NCBI RefSeq assembly: GCF_000755245.1
Contig: NZ_BBMP01000007.1
Location: 248,001 to 312,000, forward strand
DNA: 64,000 bases
From: Halococcus sediminicola
Lineage (GTDB): Archaea > Halobacteriota > Halobacteria > Halobacteriales > Halococcaceae
Direction of reading: 5' to 3'
Under the pieces are notes generated by a model. That model was not told the origin of the DNA and made no database searches. It saw only the letters and a program-made list of their open reading frames with translations. A program made the position numbers and the translations under genes. Shown here in pieces: positions 1 through 8,062 of this stretch (position 1 is its first letter; the number at the start of each line of letters is the position of its first letter).

Positions 1-392
1 ACGATGGCGAGCGAGACGTGGATGGCGAGCGTCGGGAGATAGACGAACCGATATATACTATCGGGACCCGGAAACGGTGCCGGCCCGAGCAGCGAGACGC
101 GGTAGAGATAGAGGACGAGGAAGGTGACGAACAGTGCGAGCGAGACACCCATCAACGTGCGATGGCGGCGGACTGCGCCGCGCCTGATGGCTCGCCAGCC
201 GGTGGCGATAGTGACGATGGCGAGGGCGCTGACGAGAACGTTCACGAGGGGAATCGCGTCGAGCACCGCCGTCGGGGCACGTGGAAGCGTTCCCTCGAAC
301 GCTCCGAGAACGGCCCCGAAGACGAGCGCGAGCGATACCGCAGAGAGCAGTCCCGCAAGCGCCGGCACGTGATTTCGTGCGCGAAGCTCCAT
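1..392 (-). CDS. DUF420 membrane protein, N-terminal part (cut by window edge)
   Basis: The reading frame opens with ATG at 392-390 on the minus strand and runs without a stop to base 1, giving about 130 residues. Visible parts are a transmembrane stretch (about residues 9-30), a second one containing VNVLVSALAIVTIATGWRA, an RRGAVRRHR loop and a third segment LMGVSLALFVTFLVLYLYR. This layout and the R-x-x-x-R-R-H-R loop match the DUF420 protein encoded at 35433-36041 in the same window. DUF420 proteins resemble CtaM-type cytochrome oxidase assembly factors; that role is inferred from the family. The 3' end lies outside the window. Confidence 0.8.
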   Translation of the reverse strand, partial: MELRARNHVPALAGLLSAVSLALVFGAVLGAFEGTLPRAPTAVLDAIPLVNVLVSALAIVTIATGWRAIRRGAVRRHRTLMGVSLALFVTFLVLYLYRVSLLGPAPFPGPDSIYRFVYLPTLAIHVSLAI

Positions 393-428
393 ACCTCGGG
401 CTTGGGTGGTGGCCCGCTTGTAGTTTGG

Positions 429-1721
429 TTATTCGTCCGCGAAATCGTCGAAGCGTGCCTGACCGTCGGTCGGTTCCGGGACCGACGCCGACCGATCGGC
501 CGTCTCGTCCGCATCCGTCTCTCCTGTTCGCTCGATCCCGCCGTCGGCCCGCTCACCCTCGTGGGCGTCGAACCCGTCGAGGCTAGCCTGTTCACCGGAT
601 TCGAAGGCGAGGTTCGAAACCCTGACGCCGACTTTCCTGACTGCCGTGTCGTCGAACTCCCCAAGGAGGTCGAGCGCCACGGTCCGGAGGAGATCGGCAT
701 CGGCCACCGGGCCGGGCAGCGAGCGCGCGCGGGTGTTGACGTCGAACGGCGGGGTGACGACCTTGATGCCGATGGTGCGATAGAGCGCCTCCTCGCGCTC
801 TGCGCGCTCGGCGACGGCGGTTGCGAGCGCCGCGACACGCTCGCGGAGGTCGTCCACGTCCTCGGTAGCCTCGGTGAACGCCGACTCGCGCGAGAGACTC
901 TTCGGGCGGCCGACGGGCGTCACCGCTCGGGTGTCGTCGCCGCGGGCGAACGCACGGATCTCCCGGCCGCGCTCGCCGAACCGTTCGTCGAGCCTGCTCG
1001 GGGCGGTCTCCGCGAGGTCGCCCGCCGTCTCGATGCCCATCTCCCGGCATTCGCGGGCGGTCACGGGACCGACGCCGTGGACAGATTCGATGTCGAGTGG
1101 CGCGAAGAACTCGGCTACCTCGCCGGGTTCCACAGTCACGAGTCCGTCCGGTTTGTCGCGGTCGGCGGCGACCTTCGCGGCGCTCATGTTGGGGGCGACG
1201 CCGATGCTCGCGACGACGCCTACTTCCTGGAGGATGCGCTCTTTGACGTGACGGGCGTAGCCCTCGGCGAGCGTCCGGCCGTCGACGCGCTGCCACGAGG
1301 TCCGCTCGGTGACGTCGAGGGCCGCCTCGTCGATGCTCACCTCGCGGACGATGTCGGCACAGTCGTGTAGAACCTCCCGAACCTCCTCGCCGACGGTCTC
1401 GTAGTAATCGAGATCGACGGGGAGATAGTGACCAGTGACCTCGTCTGCGTTCGCATCCTCGACGCGAGGCAGTCGATCGAGCGCCGTCGAGATGGCCTGT
1501 GCGCTCTCGATGCCCTCGGCGCGGGCTTCGTAGCTCGCGGTGGCGACCGCGCCGTGGCTCTCGCCGGCCTCGTAGCCCATGCCGACGACGACCGGTTCGC
1601 TCTCCAAGTCGGGATTGCGGCGGCGCTCACAGGCGGCGTAGAAACAGTCCATATCGACGTGGAGGACAATGGAATCGTCCTCGGCGACGCCGGGCAGCCG
1701 CGAGCCGCCGCGCTCGACCAT
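429..1721 (-). CDS. dinB: DNA polymerase IV (Y-family, translesion)
   Basis: This 430-residue protein is a Y-family polymerase that copies past damaged bases. Near the N-terminus is the metal-binding segment VLHVDMDCFYAACE, followed by the YEAR motif typical of the fingers and the catalytic SIDEA motif around residue 130. A helix-hairpin-helix thumb segment (VHGVGPVTARECREMGI) and the little-finger domain follow. An acidic low-complexity tail ends in QARFDDFADE, which looks like a PCNA-interacting peptide. Length fits archaeal Dpo4/DinB plus the tail. It reads away from the partial DUF420 gene's 5' end with only about 36 bases between them. Confidence 0.95.
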   Translation of the reverse strand: MVERGGSRLPGVAEDDSIVLHVDMDCFYAACERRRNPDLESEPVVVGMGYEAGESHGAVATASYEARAEGIESAQAISTALDRLPRVEDANADEVTGHYLPVDLDYYETVGEEVREVLHDCADIVREVSIDEAALDVTERTSWQRVDGRTLAEGYARHVKERILQEVGVVASIGVAPNMSAAKVAADRDKPDGLVTVEPGEVAEFFAPLDIESVHGVGPVTARECREMGIETAGDLAETAPSRLDERFGERGREIRAFARGDDTRAVTPVGRPKSLSRESAFTEATEDVDDLRERVAALATAVAERAEREEALYRTIGIKVVTPPFDVNTRARSLPGPVADADLLRTVALDLLGEFDDTAVRKVGVRVSNLAFESGEQASLDGFDAHEGERADGGIERTGETDADETADRSASVPEPTDGQARFDDFADE

Positions 1722-1843
1722 ACACGACGTCGGTGCGGCGAGCCAATGAGCGTTGGCAAACGAGGGGTGGGCAATCGCCGATCAGTCAGTTCGACACAAA
1801 GTTTATTACAGACACTGTGAAAGAATGACGTGCGTCAGACAGC

Positions 1844-1942
1844 ATGACGACAATCAGAGATCCCCTCCGGCGGCTCCGATGCGCGCTCGAACTCAGCTAC
1901 ACCGCAGAGGAAAGCAATACCGGCTGGGTCGACGACCTGTAA
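1844..1942 (+). CDS. possible 32-residue small protein
   Basis: ATG at 1844 opens a 32-residue frame ending in TAA. It is rich in Arg and Leu at the start (RDPLRRLRCALELSY) and acidic at the end (EESNTGWVDDL). A TATA-like stretch (AAAGTTTATTACAG, about 1798-1811) lies roughly 35 bases upstream. It fills the 300-base gap between dinB and tRNA-Trp. I recognise no family; it could be chance. Confidence 0.25.
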   Translation: MTTIRDPLRRLRCALELSYTAEESNTGWVDDL

Positions 1943-2019
1943 CGACGACGAGACAGCCCCGTTCCGCGATTTCGGATGCGTAGCTCGACGATTCGAATGT
2001 TTTTCTCGCCACAGCAAAG

Positions 2020-2197
2020 TGGGGTCGGAGGGATTTGAACCCCCGATCGACTGATATCTCCGGTCGCGCCTCGGTCCTCCAGAGGGTCGTCACGGCGGGC
2101 GATGATCAGTCGCCCGCTCTGTATATCAGTCTGGAGTCTCGTCACCGAGCGCGGTGCCTCTGGAGTCAGTCGCCATACCTGGCTTGGCCACGACCCC
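2020..2197 (-). tRNA. trnW: tRNA-Trp (CCA anticodon), split by a 104-base intron
   Basis: Read on the minus strand, the acceptor arms GGGGTCG (2197-2191) and CGACCCC (2027-2021) pair perfectly and A at 2020 is the discriminator base. The D stem is GCCA/TGGC, the anticodon stem ACTGA/TCAGT, and the anticodon CCA lies at 2163-2161. The T loop is TTCAAAT. The 5' exon spans 2197-2160 and the 3' exon 2055-2020, with an intron between canonical positions 37 and 38, the usual site in haloarchaeal tRNA-Trp. No CCA tail is encoded. Confidence 0.96.
2056..2159 (-). ncRNA. box C/D-like guide RNA inside the tRNA-Trp intron
   Basis: The intron has two box C-like GTGACGA motifs, a D'-like CTGA and a D-like CCGA near its 3' end, closed by a CTCGG/CCGAG stem. 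Two segments complement the host tRNA. CTCTGGAG pairs with the anticodon region CTCCAGAG. CTGATAT pairs with ATATCAG across the 3' intron-exon junction. In Haloferax the tRNA-Trp intron is known to guide 2'-O-methylation of C34 and U39, and these matches fit that job. The D box is degenerate. Confidence 0.75.
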
Positions 2198-2271
2198 GCG
2201 AGTTGGTGTAGAACGAAACCACCGAAAACGATTTCGGTTGCGCCTCGTGATTCGACCGCGCCACCGACCGG

Positions 2272-2484
2272 TCACGACGCGCTCCGAAAGAGGACGAACG
2301 CACCGACGGCGACGAAGACGACGGCGAACACGTACGAGAGGAGCGGACTGTTGACCGTCCCGGACACGATCGGGTCCTCGGTGTCGAGAAGCCTAAAGAC
2401 CGGCTCGCCCGTCGAGAGATTGTACGCGAGCACCCCGAGTCCCACTGCGAGCATCGAACCGCCACGCCGTACTCCCCTGTTCAT
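2272..2484 (-). CDS. small two-TM membrane protein, unknown function
   Basis: This 70-residue frame starts with MNRGVRRGGSM and could also start at the internal Met (2454). It has one hydrophobic segment (MLAVGLGVLAYNLS) and a second near the C-terminus (LLSYVFAVVFVAVGAFVLF), joined by an acidic loop (FRLLDTEDPIVSGT). The polar and hydrophobic pattern looks like a real protein rather than a shadow, and no longer frame covers the region. I do not recognise a family. It lies between tRNA-Trp and the winged-helix-like gene on the same strand. Confidence 0.55.
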   Translation of the reverse strand: MNRGVRRGGSMLAVGLGVLAYNLSTGEPVFRLLDTEDPIVSGTVNSPLLSYVFAVVFVAVGAFVLFRSAS

Positions 2485-2521
2485 CGAAATTCCGTCCCAC
2501 GAGCAGCGCTTCGACGGCGGG

Positions 2522-2908
2522 TCACGCCTGCACGAGTCGGTAGTACGTGACCGGTTCGCCGTCGCGGTCGAGGTTCCGTCGCTCGATGGTGTCCTCGGCG
2601 ACGAGTTCGGCGAGCGCTTCGTCGATGTCGTCGCTCACGAGTCCGCTCGCGGCGATGTCGCCGGCCGCGTCGAGGATCGAGTTCGGCAACACCGACAGCT
2701 TCTCGTGGACCGTGTCGGGGTCTTCAGATTCACCGAAATCGACGCCACGGTGGACCTCCGCCCGCGTGTAGGCCTTCTCGCCGTTCCGACTGAGGAAGGC
2801 GAGGATCAGGTCCTTGTCCGTCTCGTACTCCCCGACCGTATCGGTCCGGGGCGCGCTCTCGTCGGCGTCGAACCGGCCCTCGTCCCACTCTCGACTGGTG
2901 ATCGGCAT
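2522..2908 (-). CDS. haloarchaeal protein with probable winged-helix fold
   Basis: The 128-residue acidic protein has a pattern like a MarR/winged-helix domain: DLILAFLSRNGEKAYTRAEVHRGV (helices 1-2) followed by helix-rich regions and an EELVAEDTIERR-like wing near the C-terminus, ending YYRLVQA. It may bind DNA or simply share the fold. The start ATG (2908) follows the conserved-looking N-terminus MPITSREWDEGRF. It is the first of several minus-strand haloarchaea-type genes spaced by about 50 bases. No precise function can be given. Confidence 0.75.
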   Translation of the reverse strand: MPITSREWDEGRFDADESAPRTDTVGEYETDKDLILAFLSRNGEKAYTRAEVHRGVDFGESEDPDTVHEKLSVLPNSILDAAGDIAASGLVSDDIDEALAELVAEDTIERRNLDRDGEPVTYYRLVQA

Positions 2909-2960
2909 ACCTCATCTATGCCCGTCGAGGCGCTAATAAAACTATCTGCTCGGCGGACGA

Positions 2961-3188
2961 TTACTCGCGGTCGGTCTCGCTCCAGGCACATTCTTGACAC
3001 TTCTGTCCGGTGACGAACTCGGTGATCGACGGCATGTAGCCGACTTCGAGCACGTCGCCGCCGCAGTCGGGACACTCCCGCTCGGCGTCGGCGATCGGTT
3101 CGGCGTCCATCACGTTCTCGCCCTCGATGAGTTCGGCGAGCGTCTCCGGCGTGACCATCCGTCCCTCGACGACGCGGTTTTGGGCCAT
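2961..3188 (-). CDS. DUF5795-type small zinc-ribbon protein
   Basis: The 75-residue protein starts at ATG 3188 (MAQNRVVEGRMVTPETLAEL). It carries two Cys pairs, ECPDCGG and KCQECAW, that would bind one zinc ion in a ribbon. This matches a small family I know as DUF5795, found in haloarchaea; the function is unknown. Longer upstream extension of the frame is possible but lacks protein-like sequence. It is followed in the same orientation by the winged-helix-like gene. Confidence 0.82.
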   Translation of the reverse strand: MAQNRVVEGRMVTPETLAELIEGENVMDAEPIADAERECPDCGGDVLEVGYMPSITEFVTGQKCQECAWSETDRE

Positions 3189-3213
3189 GCGTGGGGTTGG
3201 GGAGGGGTGCTCT

Positions 3214-4035
3214 TTACAGCCACGGCGCGCGGTCGGGACCGAGGTCGGTCTCCTCGACCGCATCGGCTGACGGTTCGTCCTCGGTCTCCTCACTCATCTC
3301 GTCGGCCTCACCGGGGTCGAACGCGAGCAGCGCCGTGACCGCGAGCACCGCGAGCGCGAGCGGCGCGTCGCTGGGGACGAATCCGAGTACCGAGAGGCCG
3401 AGCACGCCCAGCGCGACCGCGCTACCGAAGCGAAAACGGTCGATATCCACGGCGTCGTGGAGCCACGGACTGGTGACGGCGACGGCGAGCGCGAACGCCA
3501 CGCCCGTGCCGGCGGCCGCCACGCCCCGCAGAACGAGGGAGAGGTCGGGCACCGTCACGAGCTGTGCGTTCGCGGGGTCGAGGCTCGCGAGCATCCCCAG
3601 TCCGACGATGACCGCCGGTCGGGGAAGGTATTCCCCGACGCGCGCGCTGGCGGTCTTGGCCGCGACCGCGAGGATGACCAGCGCGGCGAAGCGCTCGAAG
3701 ATAGCGAGGTCGAGCAGGCTCTCGATGGTCGGTGCGAGCGCCGCCTCGACGCCCGCGAGCGCGAGGACGACCACGCCGACGGCGAGCGTCGTCTCGACGC
3801 GCTCGCGACGGCTCCCGCTCATCTCGGCGAGGATCACGGCCACGGTCGCGCTCCCACCGAACACCAAGAGACCGACTTCGAGGATGCCGGCCGGGTCCGA
3901 GAGTGCGCCGGCGAGCACCATCGCCGGGAAGATGCCGTCGACGAGCGGCAGCGCCATTACGGTCGCCAGCAGGCGGGCCGCGCCGCCGACGCGCTGTTCG
4001 AGGCGGAGCGCGACCGGGTGTTGGGAGTGACTCAC
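3214..4035 (-). CDS. DUF5794-type polytopic membrane protein
   Basis: The 273-residue protein has about seven hydrophobic segments, for example LLATVMALPLVDGIFPAMVL, ILEVGLLVFGGSATVAVILA, VVLALAGVEAALAP, LVILAVAAKTA, and VALGVLGLSVLGFV. It ends in an acidic tail (EADEMSEETEDEPSADAVEE). The family resembles DUF5794, a haloarchaeal membrane protein of unknown role. Its ATG overlaps the stop of the small gene at 4032-4214 (ATGA), so the two are probably translated together. It sits 25 bases upstream of the DUF5795-type gene. Confidence 0.85.
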   Translation of the reverse strand: MSHSQHPVALRLEQRVGGAARLLATVMALPLVDGIFPAMVLAGALSDPAGILEVGLLVFGGSATVAVILAEMSGSRRERVETTLAVGVVVLALAGVEAALAPTIESLLDLAIFERFAALVILAVAAKTASARVGEYLPRPAVIVGLGMLASLDPANAQLVTVPDLSLVLRGVAAAGTGVAFALAVAVTSPWLHDAVDIDRFRFGSAVALGVLGLSVLGFVPSDAPLALAVLAVTALLAFDPGEADEMSEETEDEPSADAVEETDLGPDRAPWL

Positions 4036-4214
4036 GGCGAGCGGTGGCTCTCTCCCGGAGCCGACGGGTGGTGTGAGTCACGATTTTCGGGGGAATCGCC
4101 CGTGACTCGCGTCGCCAGTGTGAGGGTGCACGCTGCTGTAAAAATGGTAGCGACCACGAAGCCGAGGGTCGTCCGGGCAGCGGTGCGTACGGTTGGCGGA
4201 CTGGCGACGTCCAT
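4032..4214 (-). CDS. 60-residue single-pass membrane protein
   Basis: Starting at ATG 4214 (MDVASPPTVRTAARTTLG), the protein has one hydrophobic segment (FVVATIFTAACTLTLATRV) and a polar tail rich in Ser, His and Pro. The stop overlaps the start of the DUF5794-type gene by four bases, a sign of a real coupled pair. A TATA-like TTTATGATC (minus strand, about 4235) lies about 25 bases before the ATG. No family is recognised. Confidence 0.5.
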   Translation of the reverse strand: MDVASPPTVRTAARTTLGFVVATIFTAACTLTLATRVTGDSPENRDSHHPSAPGESHRSP

Positions 4215-4337
4215 ACACGGATAACTGCTGACACGATCATAAACGTTCTGTGAGACGCGGCCACACGAACCCCACGAACGATACACGGGGATTCATCCTC
4301 TCGGAACGTTTTTGCTTCGCGCTCCCACACCGATTAC

Positions 4338-5822
4338 ATGGCGACTAATCGTTCGGAGCCGTTCTCCGAGAAACTCGACGTTCCCGAAGCGCTCACGTTC
4401 GACGACGTCCTGCTCCGCCCGAAGGAGAGTCGCGTCGAACCCGACGACGCCGACACCGCGACCCGCGTCTCGACGTCGGTCGAACTCACGGTACCGGTCC
4501 TCTCGGCGGCGATGGACACCGTCACCGAGAGCGAACTGGCCATCGAGATGGCGCGCCGTGGCGGTCTCGGCGTGCTCCACCAGAACATGGACGTCGAGGA
4601 GGCAGTAGAGGAGGTCGACCGCGTCAAGCGCGCCGACGAGTTAGTCATCCGCGAGGTCGTGACCGCCAGCCCCGACCAAACGGTCCGGGACGTGGATGCG
4701 ATGATGGACGAGGAGGGCGTCAGCGGCGCGCCCGTCGTGAGTGAGGACGGCGAGGTATTGGGCATCATCTCCGCGACCGACGTCCGCCCCTATCTGGAGG
4801 TCGGTGACCGTGACGAGGTGCGCGAGGCGATGACCGACGAGGTCGTCACGGCCCCCGAGGAGGTGGGCGCACGCGAGGCGCTCGAACTCATGTACGAGCA
4901 CAAGATCGAGCGCGTGCCGGTCGTCGACGACGGGAACCGTCTGACGGGACTGGTGACGATGCAGGGCATCCTCCAGCGCCGCGAGTACGACTCGGCCGCC
5001 CGCGACGACGAGGGGCGGCTGCGCGTCGGCGTCGCCATCGGCCCGTTCGAGAGCGAGCGCGCCACCGCGGTGGACGCGGCGGGTGCGGACGTCCTCTTCA
5101 TCGACTGCGCGCACGCGCACAACCGCAACGTCATCGAGAGCGCCCGCGAGATCGAGGGGAGCGTCGCGGCCGACGTGGTGGTCGGCAACGTCGGCACGCG
5201 CGAGGCCGCCGCGGCGCTCGTCGACTTCGCCGACGGCATCAAGGTCGGCATCGGTCCCGGTTCCATCTGCACGACGCGCGTGGTCACCGGGACGGGCATG
5301 CCCCAGATCACCGCCGTCGCACAGGTCGCCGACATCGCCAGCGAGCACGACATTCCCGTGATCGCCGACGGCGGGATTCGCTACTCGGGCGACGCGATCA
5401 AGGCCATCGCGGCGGGTGCCGATGCCGTCATGCTCGGGTCGTACTTCGCGGGGACCGACGAGGCTCCCGGCCGGGTCGTGACGATGAACGGCAAGCGCTA
5501 CAAACAGTACCGAGGCATGGGCTCGGTCGGTGCGATGCAGTCGGGCGGCGGCGACCGCTATCTCAAGGAGACCGACGAAGAGGAGGAGTTCGTCCCCGAG
5601 GGTGTCGAGGCCGCCACACCCTACAAGGGCAGCGTCGAGAGCGAGCTCTTCCAGCTCGTCGGCGGGATGAAGAGCGGGATGGGCTACGTCGGAGCCGCGA
5701 CAATCCCCGAGTTCAAGCGCCGCGCGGAGTTCGTCCGCGTCTCGTCGGCGGGCCAGACTGAAGGCCACGCCCACGACGTCGTGATCACCGACGAAGCGCC
5801 GAACTACAGCCCGGACAGTTAG
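4338..5822 (+). CDS. guaB: inosine-5'-monophosphate dehydrogenase
   Basis: GuaB oxidises IMP to XMP with NAD, the committed step to guanine nucleotides. The 494-residue protein has an N-terminal barrel part ([13 protein letters not shown]), two CBS domains (about residues 100-210) and the catalytic loop GPGSICTTR with its active Cys. The flap region ([16 protein letters not shown]) and the C-terminal [13 protein letters not shown] follow. Length is normal for the family. A TATA-like CGTTTTTGC lies about 25-30 bases before ATG. It is transcribed alone, divergent from the membrane-protein genes upstream. Confidence 0.98.
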   Translation: MATNRSEPFSEKLDVPEALTFDDVLLRPKESRVEPDDADTATRVSTSVELTVPVLSAAMDTVTESELAIEMARRGGLGVLHQNMDVEEAVEEVDRVKRADELVIREVVTASPDQTVRDVDAMMDEEGVSGAPVVSEDGEVLGIISATDVRPYLEVGDRDEVREAMTDEVVTAPEEVGAREALELMYEHKIERVPVVDDGNRLTGLVTMQGILQRREYDSAARDDEGRLRVGVAIGPFESERATAVDAAGADVLFIDCAHAHNRNVIESAREIEGSVAADVVVGNVGTREAAAALVDFADGIKVGIGPGSICTTRVVTGTGMPQITAVAQVADIASEHDIPVIADGGIRYSGDAIKAIAAGADAVMLGSYFAGTDEAPGRVVTMNGKRYKQYRGMGSVGAMQSGGGDRYLKETDEEEEFVPEGVEAATPYKGSVESELFQLVGGMKSGMGYVGAATIPEFKRRAEFVRVSSAGQTEGHAHDVVITDEAPNYSPDS

Positions 5823-5892
5823 GGAAGCGAGGAGTTCGAAAGACCACTCACACCGGCGACGTTTTTATCGCCAGCCGCGACGAGACCGGTGT

Positions 5893-6276
5893 ATGAGTGT
5901 TCCCGATGAGGTCGAGGAGCTGATCGCCGACGCGCCGCTGAGTGCCCACCTCGCCACCGCGGCCGACAACCGCCCGCACGTCGCGCCCGTCTGGTACGGC
6001 TACCGCGATGGTGTTGTGAGCGTGCTCACGACCGGGAAGAAGTTGAAGAACATCCAGGCGAATCCGCGCGTCGCCGTTTCGATCGAAAAACAGGGCGACG
6101 ACGGTCCCGAATGGTCGGTTTCGCTGCTCGGGACGGCCACGGTCGTCGAGGACACCGACCGGACGCGGGCCGCCCGTGAGCGCGTCTTCGGCAAATATCG
6201 TGAGACCGATGATGATGAAGGAGAGGGGACGCTGGTCGAGATCGAGGTCGGTTCGGCGACGAGCGGACACTACTGA
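5893..6276 (+). CDS. pyridoxamine 5'-phosphate oxidase-like FMN-binding protein
   Basis: The 127-residue protein has the split-barrel PPOX fold signature: HLATAADNRPHVAPVWYGY, then GVVSVLTTGKKLKNIQANPRVAVSIE and a VSLLGTATVVEDTD strand. Such proteins bind FMN, F420 or heme; the exact cofactor and substrate cannot be told. TTTTTATC at about 5860-5868 gives a TATA-like box about 30 bases before ATG. It follows guaB but probably has its own promoter. Confidence 0.85.
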   Translation: MSVPDEVEELIADAPLSAHLATAADNRPHVAPVWYGYRDGVVSVLTTGKKLKNIQANPRVAVSIEKQGDDGPEWSVSLLGTATVVEDTDRTRAARERVFGKYRETDDDEGEGTLVEIEVGSATSGHY

Positions 6277-6454
6277 CTTGTGTTTAACTGACGACCGAAC
6301 TCCGAGACTCAGCCGTTGACTCGCCGGAATACGGCCGACAATCGGTCCAGGTTGAAGCCGCGGGGTGGATATGTCGAAACGTGTCGGGTTTTATTTCCCA
6401 ACGGACACGATCTCCGTCCATGTCGGGAATACGTCACCGTGGAATGATCGCCTC

Positions 6455-7117
6455 GTGAGCCGTCGCGGACAGGGACTCTACGACTGGTGGAGCCGTCATC
6501 GGGGGCTGTTCAGCCGGCTCTACGACATCGCCTTCCTCGGCCGCGAGTCCGAACGCCGCGAGCGGGCGATCGAAGCGCTCTCGCTCGATTCGGGCGAGCA
6601 GGTGCTCGAACTCGGCTGCGGACCGGGCAACTCCTTCGCGGCGCTCCGGACCCGTGTCGGGAGCGCGGGGCGCGTCGTCGGCCTCGACTACAGCCCCGGG
6701 ATGGCTCGTCAGGCCCGTCTGCGAGCGCGCGACAGCGGCTGGGCGAACGTCCACGCCATCCACGGTGATGCGGGCCGGCCCGGTCTCGCCGACGGGGCGT
6801 TCGATGCAGTCTACGCCTCGATGTCACTGAGTGCGATGCCGGAGCCGGATCGAGCGATGGAGGCGGCCTATCGAGCGCTGCGCCCCGGCGGTCGGATCGT
6901 GGTGCTCGACGCACGCCCGTTCCAGGAGTTCCCCTGGACGCTGCTCAATCCGGTGGTCGTTCCGCTCTCGAAGTGGGCCACGAACTGGTTTCCAGACACC
7001 GATATTCCGGCGCAAATCGCCGATCGGTTCGAATCGACGAGGATCGCCACCTTCGACGGCGGCGTGACGTTCATCGCTACCGCACGGAAACCCGAACGGA
7101 CGACTGGTTCCCGATAG
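6455..7117 (+). CDS. class I SAM-dependent methyltransferase
   Basis: The protein has the SAM-binding motif VLELGCGPGNSF, then VVGLDYSPGMARQARLRA, GDAGRPGLADGAFDAVYA and a PGGRIVVLDARP strand, as in UbiE/PhcB-type small-molecule methyltransferases. The substrate is unknown. The frame is open from ATG 6371. I favour GTG 6455 because MSRRGQGLYDWWSRH is protein-like and because TTTTATTT (about 6388) would place the transcript start inside the longer frame. The choice is uncertain. Confidence 0.85.
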   Translation: MSRRGQGLYDWWSRHRGLFSRLYDIAFLGRESERRERAIEALSLDSGEQVLELGCGPGNSFAALRTRVGSAGRVVGLDYSPGMARQARLRARDSGWANVHAIHGDAGRPGLADGAFDAVYASMSLSAMPEPDRAMEAAYRALRPGGRIVVLDARPFQEFPWTLLNPVVVPLSKWATNWFPDTDIPAQIADRFESTRIATFDGGVTFIATARKPERTTGSR

Positions 7118-7204
7118 CTTTCGAGCCGATCAGCCCCGATACACCGGATTTCCGGCGATGGCGCTCATCCGCGAGCTTTTGACCCATCCACCGTTCTACG
7201 ACGC

Positions 7205-7993
7205 ATGACTTCCTCTTGGTCCCGGGTCGTCGCGCGCCTCGGATCGAGCGCCGAACGGCTCGCGATCTGGGCGCTCGTGATCGGCCTGGTCCTCGCGAGC
7301 GGGGTCGGCTGGTACGTGACGCATCCGCTGTCGGGGAGCGAGGAGTCGATTGCGACCGTGCGCGCTGACGAGCGGGTCTCGGTCGGCCAGTACGACGGGA
7401 CGTACGTGCTCGAACCCGCCAACGGGGAGCCGAGTGCCGGACTCGTGTTCTACCCCGGCGCGCACGTCGCCCCGGACGCGTATCTCGCCTCGCTCGCGCC
7501 GCTCGTCTCGCGGACGAACGTCGCGGTGTACGTCCCTCGGATGCCGCTCGGCTTTGCCGTGTTCGATCCCGACGCGGCCGGCGACGTGATCGCCGCCCAG
7601 CCGACGATCGATCGCTGGTTCGTCGGCGGCCACTCCCTCGGTGGGGCGATGGCGTGTCGCTACGCGGACGGAGGGCGCGGTCGCGTCGACGGTCTCGTGC
7701 TCTTCGCCTCCTACTGTGAGGCGAGTGCCACGCCGAACGTTTCGACGCTGAGCGTTACCGGCAGCGCGGATACCGTCCTCGACCGCGAAACATACGCCGC
7801 CCGACGTGCGAACGTTCCGGCCGACGCGACGATCGTCGAGATTCGGGGGATGAACCACTCGGAGTTCGGCTCCTATATCGGCCAGCGTGGCGACCAGCCG
7901 GCACCGATCGGGTATCGAACCGCCCACGACCGACTGGCGGACAGTGTCGTTCCGTGGTTCGAAAACCGGACCGGTCGGGGCACTCGGTCGTGA
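7205..7993 (+). CDS. membrane-anchored alpha/beta hydrolase
   Basis: The 262-residue protein begins with a signal-anchor (LAIWALVIGLVLASGVGWYV) and continues with an alpha/beta-hydrolase domain. The nucleophile elbow is GGHSLGGAMA (Ser around residue 142), with downstream Asp (SADTVLD) and His (GMNHSEFGSYIG) as likely triad partners. The YPGAHVAPDAYL segment resembles dienelactone hydrolase-like enzymes. It probably acts at the outer face of the membrane; the substrate is unknown. It lies between a methyltransferase and the TrmB-like regulator, both on the same strand. Confidence 0.85.
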   Translation: MTSSWSRVVARLGSSAERLAIWALVIGLVLASGVGWYVTHPLSGSEESIATVRADERVSVGQYDGTYVLEPANGEPSAGLVFYPGAHVAPDAYLASLAPLVSRTNVAVYVPRMPLGFAVFDPDAAGDVIAAQPTIDRWFVGGHSLGGAMACRYADGGRGRVDGLVLFASYCEASATPNVSTLSVTGSADTVLDRETYAARRANVPADATIVEIRGMNHSEFGSYIGQRGDQPAPIGYRTAHDRLADSVVPWFENRTGRGTRS

Positions 7994-8062
7994 GTACGGT
8001 CGAGCACTGGTCGATGGGGCCAAAGCACAGTCCTCAATTAGGTGGTGTAGTGTAGAACGATT

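Noticed and set aside
18-1370. 450-residue plus-strand frame
   Set aside because: It is the antisense shadow of dinB and the partial DUF420 gene; Arg/Glu/Asp-rich with no domain pattern.
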